Below are positions 25,692-33,147 of a DNA stretch of 64,000 nucleotides, in pieces. The position numbers and the translations under genes are program-made. The notes beneath the pieces are model-generated. The model saw only the letters and a program-made list of their open reading frames with translations. It was not told where the DNA came from and ran no database searches. This DNA comes from Citricoccus sp. SGAir0253. GTDB lineage: Bacteria; Actinomycetota; Actinomycetes; Actinomycetales; Micrococcaceae. The stretch lies in assembly GCF_005877055.1 (NCBI RefSeq), contig NZ_CP039424.1, positions 496,001 to 560,000 on the forward strand, given 5' to 3'. The stretch's first letter is position 1, and each line of letters starts with the position of its first letter.

Positions 25692-26171
25692 TCAGAGCCG
25701 CTCGGCGAACGCGGCCACCCGCAGCTGCAGCTGCTCGATCCGCCCCTGCCGCGCCGCGTCCAGGTCGTAGCCCTTGTAGGGCAGGGGCGGATCCCGCCGC
25801 ACGTTCTCCGAGCACTGGAAGTCGCGGCAGAGGTAGGTCCCCATGGTGTTGCCCTGGCGCCCGGAGGCCCCGGAGCGCTTGGCCCCGTAGAACACGACCT
25901 CGCTGCTGAGCCACACGTCCTCGCACCAGGCGCACATCATGCGCAGGCCCGCCGGCGCCTCGGCCTGGCGGAAGAGGATGCCGACCGGGCCGCCGTCGAG
26001 CGGGACGACCGCGTAGGCCCGGCCCGGGATCTTCGGGTCCCGCCAGCCGAGGTAGTCGAGGCCGTCCCAGTCGGTGGACGCCAGCTCCGCGGGCAAGGTG
26101 GCCCCGGTGCGCTCGCGGCGCGAGGCGTTGACGAAGGAGGAGCGGATGTCGTCTTCCGTCAGGGCGATCAT
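25692..26171 (-). CDS. FBP-domain (FusB-like C-terminal zinc finger) protein
   Basis: 159 residues. An N-terminal alpha-helical segment is followed by a four-cysteine treble-clef finger: CAWC (about residue 97) and CRDFQC (about 131). This is the FBP domain found in FusB/FusC, which bind elongation factor G and rescue ribosomes from fusidic acid. Many actinobacteria carry such proteins without known resistance; YLCRDFQCSENVR is typical. I expect EF-G or ribosome binding, with resistance unproven. GAGGAGA seven bases before the ATG. Confidence 0.8.
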   Translation of the reverse strand: MIALTEDDIRSSFVNASRRERTGATLPAELASTDWDGLDYLGWRDPKIPGRAYAVVPLDGGPVGILFRQAEAPAGLRMMCAWCEDVWLSSEVVFYGAKRSGASGRQGNTMGTYLCRDFQCSENVRRDPPLPYKGYDLDAARQGRIEQLQLRVAAFAERL

Positions 26172-26284
26172 GGGCGTCTCTCCTCGTGGGCGGCCGAAAC
26201 GACAGGACGGTACCAGGGCGCACGGGAGGCTTGCGACGGACCTCACCGCCCACCGGCCCTTGAGCCGCCCCGGGGCCACCGGCC

Positions 26285-26290
26285 TAGGCT
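26285..26290 (+). promoter_or_regulatory. -10 box for the alcohol dehydrogenase transcript
   Basis: TAGGCT, six bases before GTG 26297, so the mRNA probably begins at that GTG. Confidence 0.5.
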
Positions 26291-26296
26291 CGGGCC

Positions 26297-26371
26297 GTGC
26301 GCCGCCACCGTGGGCGACGCCGGGACGGACACCGCCCCGCAGTCCGACGTGGAATGAGGTTGATGGCATGA
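26297..26371 (+). CDS. Leaderless arginine-rich micro-ORF overlapping the alcohol dehydrogenase start
   Basis: A GTG six bases after the TAGGCT hexamer opens a 24-codon frame (begins MRRHRGRRRDG; ten of its 24 residues are arginine). Its TGA overlaps the dehydrogenase ATG as ATGA. It would deliver ribosomes to the main gene by termination-reinitiation. The run of arginine codons suggests a possible stalling or attenuation role. The alternative is an untranslated leader, with the GGAATGAGG at 26351-26359 acting as the ribosome site. Confidence 0.45.
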   Translation: MRRHRGRRRDGHRPAVRRGMRLMA

Positions 26372-27324
26372 AGGCCTGGCAGTTCGTGGGAACCGACAAG
26401 CCCCTGGAGCTCAACGAGGTCGAGGAGCCGCACGCCGGCCCCGGCGAGGTGGTCGTGGACGTCAAGGCGTCCGGCGTCTGCCACTCGGACGTGACCGCCC
26501 TCGACGACCCCGGCTGGATGGCCCTGTTCCAGCACGGCCTGCCGCGCACCATGGGCCACGAGTCGGCGGGTGTGGTCAGCGAGGTCGGCGAGGGCATGGA
26601 CCACTGGGAGGTCGGGGACCGCGTGGGTCTGGCCCCCGTGATGTCCGACGGTGACGCCCTCGGCTACGGCAAGTGGGACGGCGGCTTCGCCGCCAAGCTC
26701 CGCGCCACGGACGACAACCTCGTCCGCCTCCCGGACGAGGTCCCCTTCGACCTCGGGGCCATGGCCACCGACGCCGGCCTGACCGCCTACCACGCGATCA
26801 TGACCGCCGGTGGGGCGAAGGAGGGCATGCGCGTGGGCGTGATCGGCCTCGGCGGGCTGGGCTACATCGGTGCCCGCTGCGCCGTGCTGGCCGGCGCCGA
26901 GGTCTACGGCGCGGAGATCAACCCCGAGACGCAGAAGCTGGCCGACGAGATCGGCCTGGCCGGCGTGGCGGACTCGATCGACGCCTTCAAGGACAAGGAC
27001 CTGCAGCTGATCGTGGACTACGCCGGCTTCGGCACCACCACGGCGGCCGGCATCGAGACCCTCGGCGAGTTCGGCACCCTCGTCCAGGTGGGCATGGGCA
27101 AGCTCGAGGCCACGATCAACACGTACCCGATCATCATCAACCAGCTGACGATCAAGGGCTCGAAGTCCGGCACCAAGGAGGACCTGGCCGGCATCTACGA
27201 GATCATGAAGTCCGGCCAGCTCAACCCGCCGGTCAACCACATCTCCCACGGCGAGATCCCGGAGGCGATCGACAAGCTGCGCAAGGGCGGGGTGATCGGC
27301 CGCTTCATCGCGATGTACGAGTGA
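26368..27324 (+). CDS. Zinc-type alcohol dehydrogenase without the structural-zinc lobe
   Basis: 318 residues against the usual 340-350. SGVCHSD (Cys38), MGHES (His-Glu) and the GLGGLGYIGARCA Rossmann turn are standard for AdhP-like MDRs. The four-cysteine structural-zinc loop between about residues 90 and 120 is replaced by a short LAPVMSDGDALGYGKWDGGF. It probably oxidises a simple alcohol with NAD. The gene has codons and residues typical of high expression (many GAG/AAG, few rare codons). Translation may be coupled to the upstream micro-ORF. Confidence 0.82.
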   Translation: MKAWQFVGTDKPLELNEVEEPHAGPGEVVVDVKASGVCHSDVTALDDPGWMALFQHGLPRTMGHESAGVVSEVGEGMDHWEVGDRVGLAPVMSDGDALGYGKWDGGFAAKLRATDDNLVRLPDEVPFDLGAMATDAGLTAYHAIMTAGGAKEGMRVGVIGLGGLGYIGARCAVLAGAEVYGAEINPETQKLADEIGLAGVADSIDAFKDKDLQLIVDYAGFGTTTAAGIETLGEFGTLVQVGMGKLEATINTYPIIINQLTIKGSKSGTKEDLAGIYEIMKSGQLNPPVNHISHGEIPEAIDKLRKGGVIGRFIAMYE

Positions 27325-27358
27325 GCGGCGGGGGCGCGGGGCGCCCTGACCCTGCGGT

Positions 27359-27399
27359 GGACGCCGTCGGATGGGTCACGTACACGCCCGACGGCGTCC
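27359..27399 (+). terminator. Hairpin after alcohol dehydrogenase, interleaved with R1
   Basis: Perfect 12-bp stem GGACGCCGTCGG / CCGACGGCGTCC with a 17-base loop. One arm lies within the loop of the R1 inverted ends, so the two structures interleave or exclude one another. Confidence 0.5.
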
Positions 27400-27437
27400 T
27401 GCTCGGCGCGTCTCCACATTCAGCGTGTACGTGAGGC
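27368..27437 (+). repeat. Intergenic repeat copy R1
   Basis: A 70-bp element about 71% identical, without gaps, to R2 at 28041. The shared core is ACGTACACGSCCGAYGGYGT. R1 carries perfect 12-bp inverted ends, TCACGTACACGC (27376) and GCGTGTACGTGA (27423). Read in one frame it gives VTYTPDGVLLGASPHSACT-stop; R2 gives VTYTADGVFVGVSPRAS-stop. Confidence 0.6.
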
Positions 27438-27459
27438 GAGGGCAGGCACGCCAGGCCTA

Positions 27460-27494
27460 GGGGGGCGGCGCCGTCGGCGCCGCCCCCCTTTCTT
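27460..27494 (+). terminator. Intrinsic terminator
   Basis: 13-bp GC stem (27460-27472 with 27476-27488), GTC loop, followed by TTTCTT. The clearest rho-independent terminator in the window, ending the alcohol dehydrogenase transcript. Confidence 0.85.
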
Positions 27495-27547
27495 GTCCCG
27501 GCAGGCCGGGGAGTGCGGTGTCAGGCCGCTCGTGCCACCCTCTCCCC

Positions 27548-28006
27548 ATGACGATCACCCGCGCGACGCCGGCCCACGCCGCCACCGTCGGTCGGCTGCT
27601 GCACGACTTCAACGTGGAGTTCGACTCGCCCACGCCCACGGCGGAGGAGTTCGCCGCCCGCTTCACGCGGCTGCTGGAGTGGGAGGACCAGCTGGTGCTG
27701 CTGGCCGGCGATCCCGCGGACCCGGAGGGTTTCGCCTACCTCACCACCCGGTCCTCGCCGTACTACGACGGCCCGCTGATGCAGCTCGAGGAGCTCTACG
27801 TGCGCCCACGGCTGCGGGACAGGGGCATCGGCACCGAGTTGGTCCTAGGGATGCTCCGCCGGGCGCGGGAACGGCACTGCGGGGAGATCCACGTCAACGT
27901 CGACGAGGTGGACGTGGACACCCGGCGGTTCTACGAGCGCCACGGTTTCACGAACACCGAGCCGGGGGAGGACTCCCGCATGCTGCTCTACCTCCGAGAG
28001 CTCTGA
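27548..28006 (+). CDS. GNAT-family N-acetyltransferase
   Basis: 152 residues. LEELYVRPRLRDRGIGTELVLGML contains the acetyl-CoA-binding V-x-P-x-x-R-x-x-G-I-G of motif A. RRFYERHGFTNTE is motif B. Single-domain GNAT; acceptor unknown. No Shine-Dalgarno. A CACCCT hexamer ends six bases before the ATG, in line with a leaderless start. The gene sits alone between two direct copies of the R1/R2 repeat and just after a strong terminator, so it looks like an independent insertion. Confidence 0.85.
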   Translation: MTITRATPAHAATVGRLLHDFNVEFDSPTPTAEEFAARFTRLLEWEDQLVLLAGDPADPEGFAYLTTRSSPYYDGPLMQLEELYVRPRLRDRGIGTELVLGMLRRARERHCGEIHVNVDEVDVDTRRFYERHGFTNTEPGEDSRMLLYLREL

Positions 28007-28040
28007 CCAGCACGCCGGGTCGCGTCGCAACGTCCCGGGC

Positions 28041-28110
28041 GGAGGGGTTACGTACACGGCCGATGGTGTGTTCGTCGGCGTGTCACCACGCGCATCGTGA
28101 TCGTGACGGA
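28041..28110 (+). repeat. Intergenic repeat copy R2
   Basis: Partner of R1, same orientation, 34 bases after the GNAT stop. The left end (TTACGTACACGGC) is conserved. The right inverted end has decayed (ATCGTGATCGTGA), so R2 would not form the long stem of R1. Confidence 0.55.
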
Positions 28111-28363
28111 GGGGTGAGGGAGCGGGGCCTGCGTCCGGTGCCGGGCTTCCAGGGAAGCCCAGGGGCGTGCAGTGGGCGCATTAGGGATTCGGACCTCCGT
28201 GCCGTACCGTGGGAGTCGAAGTTGTACTAGCAGTAAGTCCGTCACATTTGCGGACCGGGCGGCCCCTCGGGGCCGAACGGGGCGTCGAGAAGCGGTTCGC
28301 AACATGCCGCTTCGCCCCGCGGGAATCCCCGCGGGTATACACCCCGAGAGAAAAGAGGCCACC
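28111..28363 (+). promoter_or_regulatory. Promoter and long leader of the cold-shock gene
   Basis: Holds a small hairpin (GGGCTTCC-AG-GGAAGCCC, 28143-28160), a possible TACCGT -10 at 28205, and a second dyad of two CCCGCGGG units (28316-28323, 28328-28335) just before the ribosome site. A leader of about 150 bases fits the long structured 5' UTRs of cspA-type genes. The exact start site cannot be fixed by eye. Confidence 0.4.
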
Positions 28364-28567
28364 ATGGCCACCGGTACCGTCAAGTGGTTCAACGCTGAGA
28401 AGGGCTTCGGCTTCATCGCGCCGGACGACAACTCCGCTGACATCTTCGTTCACTTCTCCGCCATCGAGGGCACTGGCTTCAAGGAGCTGCAGGAGGACCA
28501 GAAGGTCTCCTTCGAGGCGACCCAGGGCCCCAAGGGCATGCAGGCCTCGGCGGTTCGCCCCGCCTGA
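28364..28567 (+). CDS. cspA: Cold-shock protein, CspA family
   Basis: 67 residues, a single OB-fold cold-shock domain. RNP1 is KGFGFI (residues 14-19) and RNP2 is DIFVHF (27-32). It binds single-stranded RNA/DNA and melts RNA structure. Strong AAAGAGG ribosome site seven bases before the ATG. Codon use includes GCT/GTT/TCC choices unlike its GC-saturated neighbours, as expected for a highly expressed gene. A terminator hairpin follows 32 bases after the stop. Confidence 0.95.
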   Translation: MATGTVKWFNAEKGFGFIAPDDNSADIFVHFSAIEGTGFKELQEDQKVSFEATQGPKGMQASAVRPA

Positions 28568-28598
28568 CCTGACCAGCCCGCGGGCTGACCAGTAGTCG

Positions 28599-28631
28599 AA
28601 CGGCCGTCCTCCCCTCGGGAGGGCGGCCGTT
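28599..28631 (+). terminator. Terminator of the cold-shock gene
   Basis: Stem CGGCCGTCCTCCC / GGGAGGGCGGCCG (one G-T pair), loop CTC, flanked by AA and TT. Confidence 0.75.
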
Positions 28632-28726
28632 CCGCTGTAACCCATTACCTTCCCGACCGTGACCGACTGTGTCGCCCTGCGAGCGGCCGGCGCGCCCCGG
28701 GCCCGCGCGCCTGTCATGCTGGGGAC

Positions 28727-29341
28727 ATGACCGTGGACCAGTCCCTTCCCGTCGCCGCCGCCCCCACCTCCGGGACGGCCCCCGCCGGCGAGCCCGGAGC
28801 CGCCCTCGTGGGCTACCAGGAGCGCGCCGAGTGGCTCGGCGAGCCGATCCTCACGCTGCGGGACCTGTGGCCGCAGGACGCCCGGGCCATGATCGTGGGC
28901 CTCAACCCCTCGCCGGTCAGCGTCGCGGCGGGGCACTACTACCAGGGCCCCGTCGGCCAGCGCCAGCTGCGCAGCCTGGCCGAGGCCGGGCTGTTCACGC
29001 TCGCCCAGGACCAGCACGCCTTCGAGGAGGCGGCGCTCGCGGCCGGCGTCGGGTTCACGGACATCGTCAAGAAGCCGACCGTGGGGGAGAAGGACCTGAC
29101 CGCGGAGGACCTGCGCGTGGGCCGCGAGCAGCTGCGGGCGAAGCTCGACGCCCACCCGGTGGACCTCATCGTCTGCGTCTTCCGGCACCCCGTGGAGGCG
29201 CTGCTCGGCCACCCCGGCCGGCCCGGGTTCCAGGAGGAGCGCACGGCCTCCGGCGCGCGCATCTTCCGCATGCCCGGCCCGTTCGCGGCCACCCGCCCGC
29301 GGCAGGCCGTCCTGGCCCAGCTGCGGGACGCGCTGGCCTGA
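28727..29341 (+). CDS. Uracil-DNA-glycosylase superfamily protein (Mug/TDG-like)
   Basis: 204 residues after a ~25-residue Ala/Pro tail. MIVGLNPSPVSVAAGHYYQG is the Mug-type motif 1 (G-x-N-P with catalytic Asn), and RIFRMPGPFA near the C-terminus matches the motif 2 loop that intercalates into DNA. Probably excises uracil or ethenocytosine from mismatches. The start is leaderless-like: CATGCT ends six bases before the ATG and there is no Shine-Dalgarno. Faces the convergent PQQ dehydrogenase across 21 bases. Confidence 0.75.
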   Translation: MTVDQSLPVAAAPTSGTAPAGEPGAALVGYQERAEWLGEPILTLRDLWPQDARAMIVGLNPSPVSVAAGHYYQGPVGQRQLRSLAEAGLFTLAQDQHAFEEAALAAGVGFTDIVKKPTVGEKDLTAEDLRVGREQLRAKLDAHPVDLIVCVFRHPVEALLGHPGRPGFQEERTASGARIFRMPGPFAATRPRQAVLAQLRDALA

Positions 29342-29362
29342 CGCCACCGGCGGTACCCGCCG

Positions 29363-30544
29363 TCACCGCCCGCCGAACCGCAGCACCCGGTCGTCGTCCG
29401 GGCCCGGCCGGCCCCGCCCGTCGGTGTTGTTGGTGAGCACCCACAGCTGCCCGTCCGGCGTGCGCACCACGTCCCGCAGGCGGCCGAACTCGCCGGCCCA
29501 GTGCTCCGTCGCGGCGCCGGGGTCCGCCAGGGGCACCTCGCGCAGCCGCCGGCCGCGCAGGTTCGCCACCCACACCGCCTCCCGGGCCACGGCGATCCCG
29601 CTGGGGCTCGCCTCGCGCGGGGCCCACTGCTGCACCGGGTCCACGAACCCCTCCCGGCCCGCGATGCCCTCCACCTCCGGCCAGCCGTAGTTGCCGGCGG
29701 GCTCGATCACGTTGAGCTCGTCCCACGTGTCCTGCCCGAACTCGCTCGCGTAGAGGGTGCCATCGGGCGCCCACGCCAGGCCCTGCGGGTTGCGGTGGCC
29801 CAGCGAGTACACGAGCGAGCCGGGGAACGGGTTGTCCGGCGGCACGCCGCCCTCGGGCGTCATCCGCAGGACCTTGCCCGCCAGCGACCCGGGATCCTGT
29901 GCGCTCGGGCGGTTCCCGGCGTCCCCCGTGGTGGCGTAGAGCATCCCGTCCGGGCCGAACGCGATCCGTCCGCCGTTGTGGTTCCCGGCCGCCGGGATGC
30001 CGCCGAGCACCTCCCGCGGCTCTCCGAGCGCCAGGGAGCCGGGCTCGCCGGCCACGGTGAAGCGCTGGATCCGGTTCTGCCCGTCTCCGGTGGAGTACGC
30101 GTAGAGCGTCCCGTCCCGCACGGCGAGCCCGAGCAGCCCGCCCTCGCCGCCGTGGCGCACGCCGGGCACGGTGCCGACCTCACGCGCCCGCCCGTCCGGG
30201 GCCAGTTCGAGCACCCGGCCCGAGTCCCGCTCGCTGATAAGCGGCACCGTCCCGTGGAACGCCACGGACCAGGGGGCCTCCAGCCCGCCCACGACGACGG
30301 CCGGCCCGCTCGCGGCCGGCGTGCCGGTGGGTGCCGCGGACGGGGAGGACCGGCCGGAGGCCGGTCCCGCCGGAGACGAGGTGGGGGCGAGCGCGCCGGG
30401 GGAGCCGTCGACCGGGGCGGAGGTGCCGGGTCCTGCCGGCCGGTCCCCCTCGCCGTCGCCGGTCCCCATGCCGCAGGCCGCTGCGGTACTCGCGGAGGCG
30501 AGGACGGCCGCCGTGGCCAGCATCGTCCGGAGCCGGGGTCCCAT
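29363..30544 (-). CDS. PQQ-type soluble aldose/sugar dehydrogenase, lipoprotein
   Basis: 393 residues. A signal peptide ends at a lipobox-like STAAAC (Cys near 24), then ~55 residues of Ser/Pro/Gly linker, then a six-bladed propeller of the glucose/sorbosone dehydrogenase (GSDH) family. GLEAPWSVAF, GGEGGLLGLAV, NHNGGRIAFGPDG, GHRNPQGLAW and SEFGQDTWDELN are the PQQ- and calcium-binding signatures. It would oxidise aldoses outside the cell. A leaderless promoter (TACCCT at 30556-30551, six bases before the ATG) sets the start. Confidence 0.88.
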   Translation of the reverse strand: MGPRLRTMLATAAVLASASTAAACGMGTGDGEGDRPAGPGTSAPVDGSPGALAPTSSPAGPASGRSSPSAAPTGTPAASGPAVVVGGLEAPWSVAFHGTVPLISERDSGRVLELAPDGRAREVGTVPGVRHGGEGGLLGLAVRDGTLYAYSTGDGQNRIQRFTVAGEPGSLALGEPREVLGGIPAAGNHNGGRIAFGPDGMLYATTGDAGNRPSAQDPGSLAGKVLRMTPEGGVPPDNPFPGSLVYSLGHRNPQGLAWAPDGTLYASEFGQDTWDELNVIEPAGNYGWPEVEGIAGREGFVDPVQQWAPREASPSGIAVAREAVWVANLRGRRLREVPLADPGAATEHWAGEFGRLRDVVRTPDGQLWVLTNNTDGRGRPGPDDDRVLRFGGR

Positions 30545-30550
30545 GCCCCG

Positions 30551-30556
30551 AGGGTA
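30551..30556 (-). promoter_or_regulatory. -10 box, leaderless start of PQQ dehydrogenase
   Basis: TACCCT on the minus strand, six bases before ATG 30544. Confidence 0.5.
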
Positions 30557-30816
30557 CGGCGCGCGGCGCGCGCCGGGGGAGTGGCCGCCGTCGGGGGTCG
30601 CCCCGCCGCGCCGACCTACCCAGGGCGCGTGACCGCGCGCAGGGCGACCGAGGTCCGGCCGGGACTGAACAGCACGTGGCAGGACGCTGGGAGGGTCCTG
30701 CGAGCACGGCGCTCCCGCTCGCCTGACATGGGCGGATGGGCCACGCTGGACCGCGGCCCCGATCCGGGGCGGCCGGCGGGAGGCCCGCCGGGCCGATCCA
30801 CCCGAGAGGACTGCAC

Positions 30817-31503
30817 GTGACGGACATCCAGACGACCGACCGCGGCCCCGGACGGCGCACGGCGGCTCCGGACGCGGGCCCGCCCTCGCCCGAGGAGCGC
30901 GCGGCCCAGGCCCTCACCGCCCGGAGCGCGACGCCGCGGCCCCCGGACGCGGTCGAGGCCGGGACCCCGGAGCCGCCGGCGGGAGCCGACGGCGGACGCC
31001 CCGGGCGCCGTGCGGCACGGACGGTCCCGGGGGACGGCACGCTCGTGGGGATGCCCCAGGCCGCCCGGGACCTCGTCCTGCTCCTCGCCCGGCTGGTGCT
31101 GGGCGCGGTGCTCGTCGCCCACGGTCTCCAGAAGGTGGCCGTCGGGGCGCCGGGCACGGCGGAGGGCTTCGGGCAGCTGGGCATCCCCCAGCCCGGGGCG
31201 GCCGCGGTGTTCACCATGGTCGCCGAGACCGGGGGCGGGCTCCTGCTGCTGCTGGGCGCGCTGACGCCGCTCGCGGCGCTGCTGCCGGCCGTGGTCATGG
31301 CCGGTGCCCTGCCGCTGCACGTCGGCCGCGGGGTGTTCGTGACCGACGGCGGCTGGGAACTGGCCGCGACCGTGGGGGCCGGACTGCTGGTGATCGCCGT
31401 GGTGGGCCCCGGGCGCGTCAGCGTGGACGGCCTGGTCTCCCGGGCGCGGCGCCGCCGGGCGGCCGTGGCCACCGCGTCGACGCCGGGCTCCACCGGCGGG
31501 TGA
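30817..31503 (+). CDS. DoxX-family membrane protein
   Basis: 228 residues. About 75 disordered Pro/Gly/Arg-rich residues precede four membrane helices (LVLLLARLVLGAVLVAHGLQK..., the DoxX entry motif with the conserved HGLQK). DoxX-type proteins sit in the membrane in oxidative-stress or quinol-linked complexes; function here is unknown. GAGAGGA six bases before GTG 30817 decides the start. The N-terminal extension is longer than in most relatives. Confidence 0.78.
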   Translation: MTDIQTTDRGPGRRTAAPDAGPPSPEERAAQALTARSATPRPPDAVEAGTPEPPAGADGGRPGRRAARTVPGDGTLVGMPQAARDLVLLLARLVLGAVLVAHGLQKVAVGAPGTAEGFGQLGIPQPGAAAVFTMVAETGGGLLLLLGALTPLAALLPAVVMAGALPLHVGRGVFVTDGGWELAATVGAGLLVIAVVGPGRVSVDGLVSRARRRRAAVATASTPGSTGG

Positions 31504-31520
31504 GGGCACGCGGGCGTGGG

Positions 31521-31547
31521 CGGCCGGCCGGGGGGACCGGCCGGCCG
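31521..31547. terminator. Hairpin between DoxX and the 50-residue peptide gene
   Basis: 11-bp stem of alternating CGG/CCG (31521-31531 with 31537-31547) around GGGGA, between convergent genes. Confidence 0.6.
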
Positions 31548-31554
31548 GAGGGCT

Positions 31555-31707
31555 CTACCCCATCACGTGCAGCAGGACCTCGGCGGCACCCGCGAGGGCC
31601 GTCAGGCCGACGACGCCGGTGATCGTCCAGAAGGCGGTGGTCTCCGACGTCGCGCCGGACAGGCCGGTGCGCGAGACGGGGGCGAAGGAGGGCAGGAAAG
31701 CGGACAT
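31555..31707 (-). CDS. 50-residue single-pass membrane peptide
   Basis: MSAFLPSFAPVSRTGLSGAT opens the peptide. Residues ~24-48 (FWTITGVVGLTALAGAAEVLL) form one hydrophobic helix. A full GGAGGA ribosome site four bases before the ATG, a plausible TAGTGT -10 at 31788-31783 and a hairpin beyond its stop argue that it is expressed despite its size. I do not recognise a family. It is convergent with DoxX and divergent from Hsp20, so it is not part of either operon. Possibly a stress-induced membrane peptide. Confidence 0.6.
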   Translation of the reverse strand: MSAFLPSFAPVSRTGLSGATSETTAFWTITGVVGLTALAGAAEVLLHVMG

Positions 31708-32100
31708 GGCGTCCTCCAAGTGATGCGGAACCTCTACGGCCCAGAGCGGGCACGGTCCTGCCGAGAGCCGGCATTGGGCAGGACACTACACCCCCTGTGG
31801 GGGCCGGAAAAACGCCACGCCGGACGACACGCCGAGGACGTCCGGAGAGGTGGGCGTGCCACCCCTCGCGGGGTCCCGCGGGTCCCGGATATGGTCCGGA
31901 GTGCCAGGCGCGGCGCGGGAGCGCTGGCCCGGTTGCGCCAGGGCGGGACGTTCCCCGCCCGGGCCGCCGAGGACCGTCGAGGGAGGGTTCCGCGCCCGCG
32001 CCCGGCTGATTAACATGATCGCTGCGCCGCGGACACGGGAACCTCCGGGGCCGCACCCGGGGGCCGCGAGCGCGTGGAACCAGTGGAGGTGAACCCCGCC
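31708..32100. other. Intergenic region upstream of the small peptide and Hsp20
   Basis: No convincing gene. Contains the predicted small-peptide promoter (TAGTGT at 31788-31783), an inverted repeat GTCCTGCC / GGCAGGAC (31755-31762, 31777-31784) over its start site, a CCCCC-TGT-GGGGG dyad at 31791-31803, and the Hsp20 leader with GATTAACATGAT near 32007. No HAIR or CIRCE heat-shock operator was seen. Confidence 0.5.
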
Positions 32101-32538
32101 ATGAGCGATCTCTTGAGGTGGAACCCGTTCGAGCGCCGCACGCCCTTCGACCTGGCCGTGCCCTTCCGCCGTCTCCTCGAGGGAGACCTGGACCAGTCCA
32201 TGATCCGCGTGGAGGAGGAGGTCAAGGACGGCAAGCTGTGCATCCGCGCCGAGCTGCCGGGCGTGGACCCGGACAAGGACGTGGACATCAGCGTCTCCGA
32301 CAACACGGTGACGATCCGGGCGGAGCGCCGCCAGGAGGAGCGGACCGAGGACCAGGAGGGCTTCCGGTCCGAGTTCCGGTACGGCTCCTTCTACCGCACC
32401 CTGCCGTTGCCCGCCAATGCCCAGGCGGACGACATCCAGGCCTCCTACCGGGACGGCGTCCTGGAGATCACCGTCCCCGTCCCGGAGCCGGGCCCGGGCG
32501 ACGAGGGGCGGCGCAAGGTGCCGATCAGCCGCGGCTAG
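32101..32538 (+). CDS. hsp20: Hsp20 / alpha-crystallin small heat-shock protein
   Basis: 145 residues. A short N-terminal arm (WNPFERRTPFD) is followed by the alpha-crystallin domain (~37-130): LCIRAELPGVDPDKDVDISV, FYRTLPLPANAQ and the closing DGVLEITVPVPEP (the A-x-x-x-n-G-V-L motif). ATP-independent holdase. The C-terminal KVPISRG carries the I/V-x-I-type tail that docks subunits. GGAGGT ten bases before the ATG. Its last 14 bases overlap the convergent membrane-protein gene. Confidence 0.92.
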   Translation: MSDLLRWNPFERRTPFDLAVPFRRLLEGDLDQSMIRVEEEVKDGKLCIRAELPGVDPDKDVDISVSDNTVTIRAERRQEERTEDQEGFRSEFRYGSFYRTLPLPANAQADDIQASYRDGVLEITVPVPEPGPGDEGRRKVPISRG

Positions 32539-32908
32539 CCGTCGCCGCCCGGCCGGCGGCGAGGTAGCGGAGGAACTCCGCGAGCACCCCCGCGCCCAGC
32601 GCGAGCAGGGCCAGCACGGGCGAGAGGGGCGCGAGGGCGGCGGTCGCCGGCACCCCGGCGGCCGCCATGACCGGCAGGCCGATCGCGAGCACGACGGCCA
32701 GGACGAGGCCGAGGAGGATCAGCCCGACGCGCGGCCTCCGCCGGGGCTCGGGGGCCAGCCGGGCGGCGTAGTCCTCGGGATCGCCGAACGCGGAGACCCG
32801 GTCGCGCTCCTCGAGGGGCTCCACCGCGCGCACCGCGGAGCGCACCAGGGCCTCGTCCGCGCCCCGGGCCCTCAGGGCCGCCGACAGCCGATCGGTGTAG
32901 TCGAACAT
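32525..32908 (-). CDS. Small HAAS/DUF1700-like membrane protein
   Basis: 127 residues. The N-terminal helical part (YTDRLSAALRARGADEALVRSAV...FGDPEDYAARL) resembles the HAAS/DUF1700 domain that begins many PadR-partner membrane proteins. Two hydrophobic helices follow (~63-83, 92-112). The family usually works with a PadR regulator, but none is adjacent here. GGAG six bases before the ATG. Family assignment is tentative. Confidence 0.6.
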   Translation of the reverse strand: MFDYTDRLSAALRARGADEALVRSAVRAVEPLEERDRVSAFGDPEDYAARLAPEPRRRPRVGLILLGLVLAVVLAIGLPVMAAAGVPATAALAPLSPVLALLALGAGVLAEFLRYLAAGRAATASRG

Positions 32909-33147
32909 GGCTCACTCCGCTCTGGTCGTCTCGGTGCGGGACCGCCTCGCGCGTCCGGCCGCCGTGTCCTGGGCCTGCTCCGGGCGGGGACCACGCCGGG
33001 CCGCTGGCTCCGGGGCCAGGGCCGCCCGCGCTGCCCATCGTAGGGATCGCCGACGAGGCCGCACCATTGACCGAAGGTCCATGTCCCGCTCCCGCCGGCC
33101 GTCTCGCTACGCTGGGCACCGCCGTCACCCGCACCAAAGGGAGCCCC

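Noticed and set aside
25692-26171. Calling the FBP-domain gene a fusidic acid resistance determinant
   Set aside because: Only the zinc-finger domain is recognised; many actinobacteria carry such proteins without known resistance.
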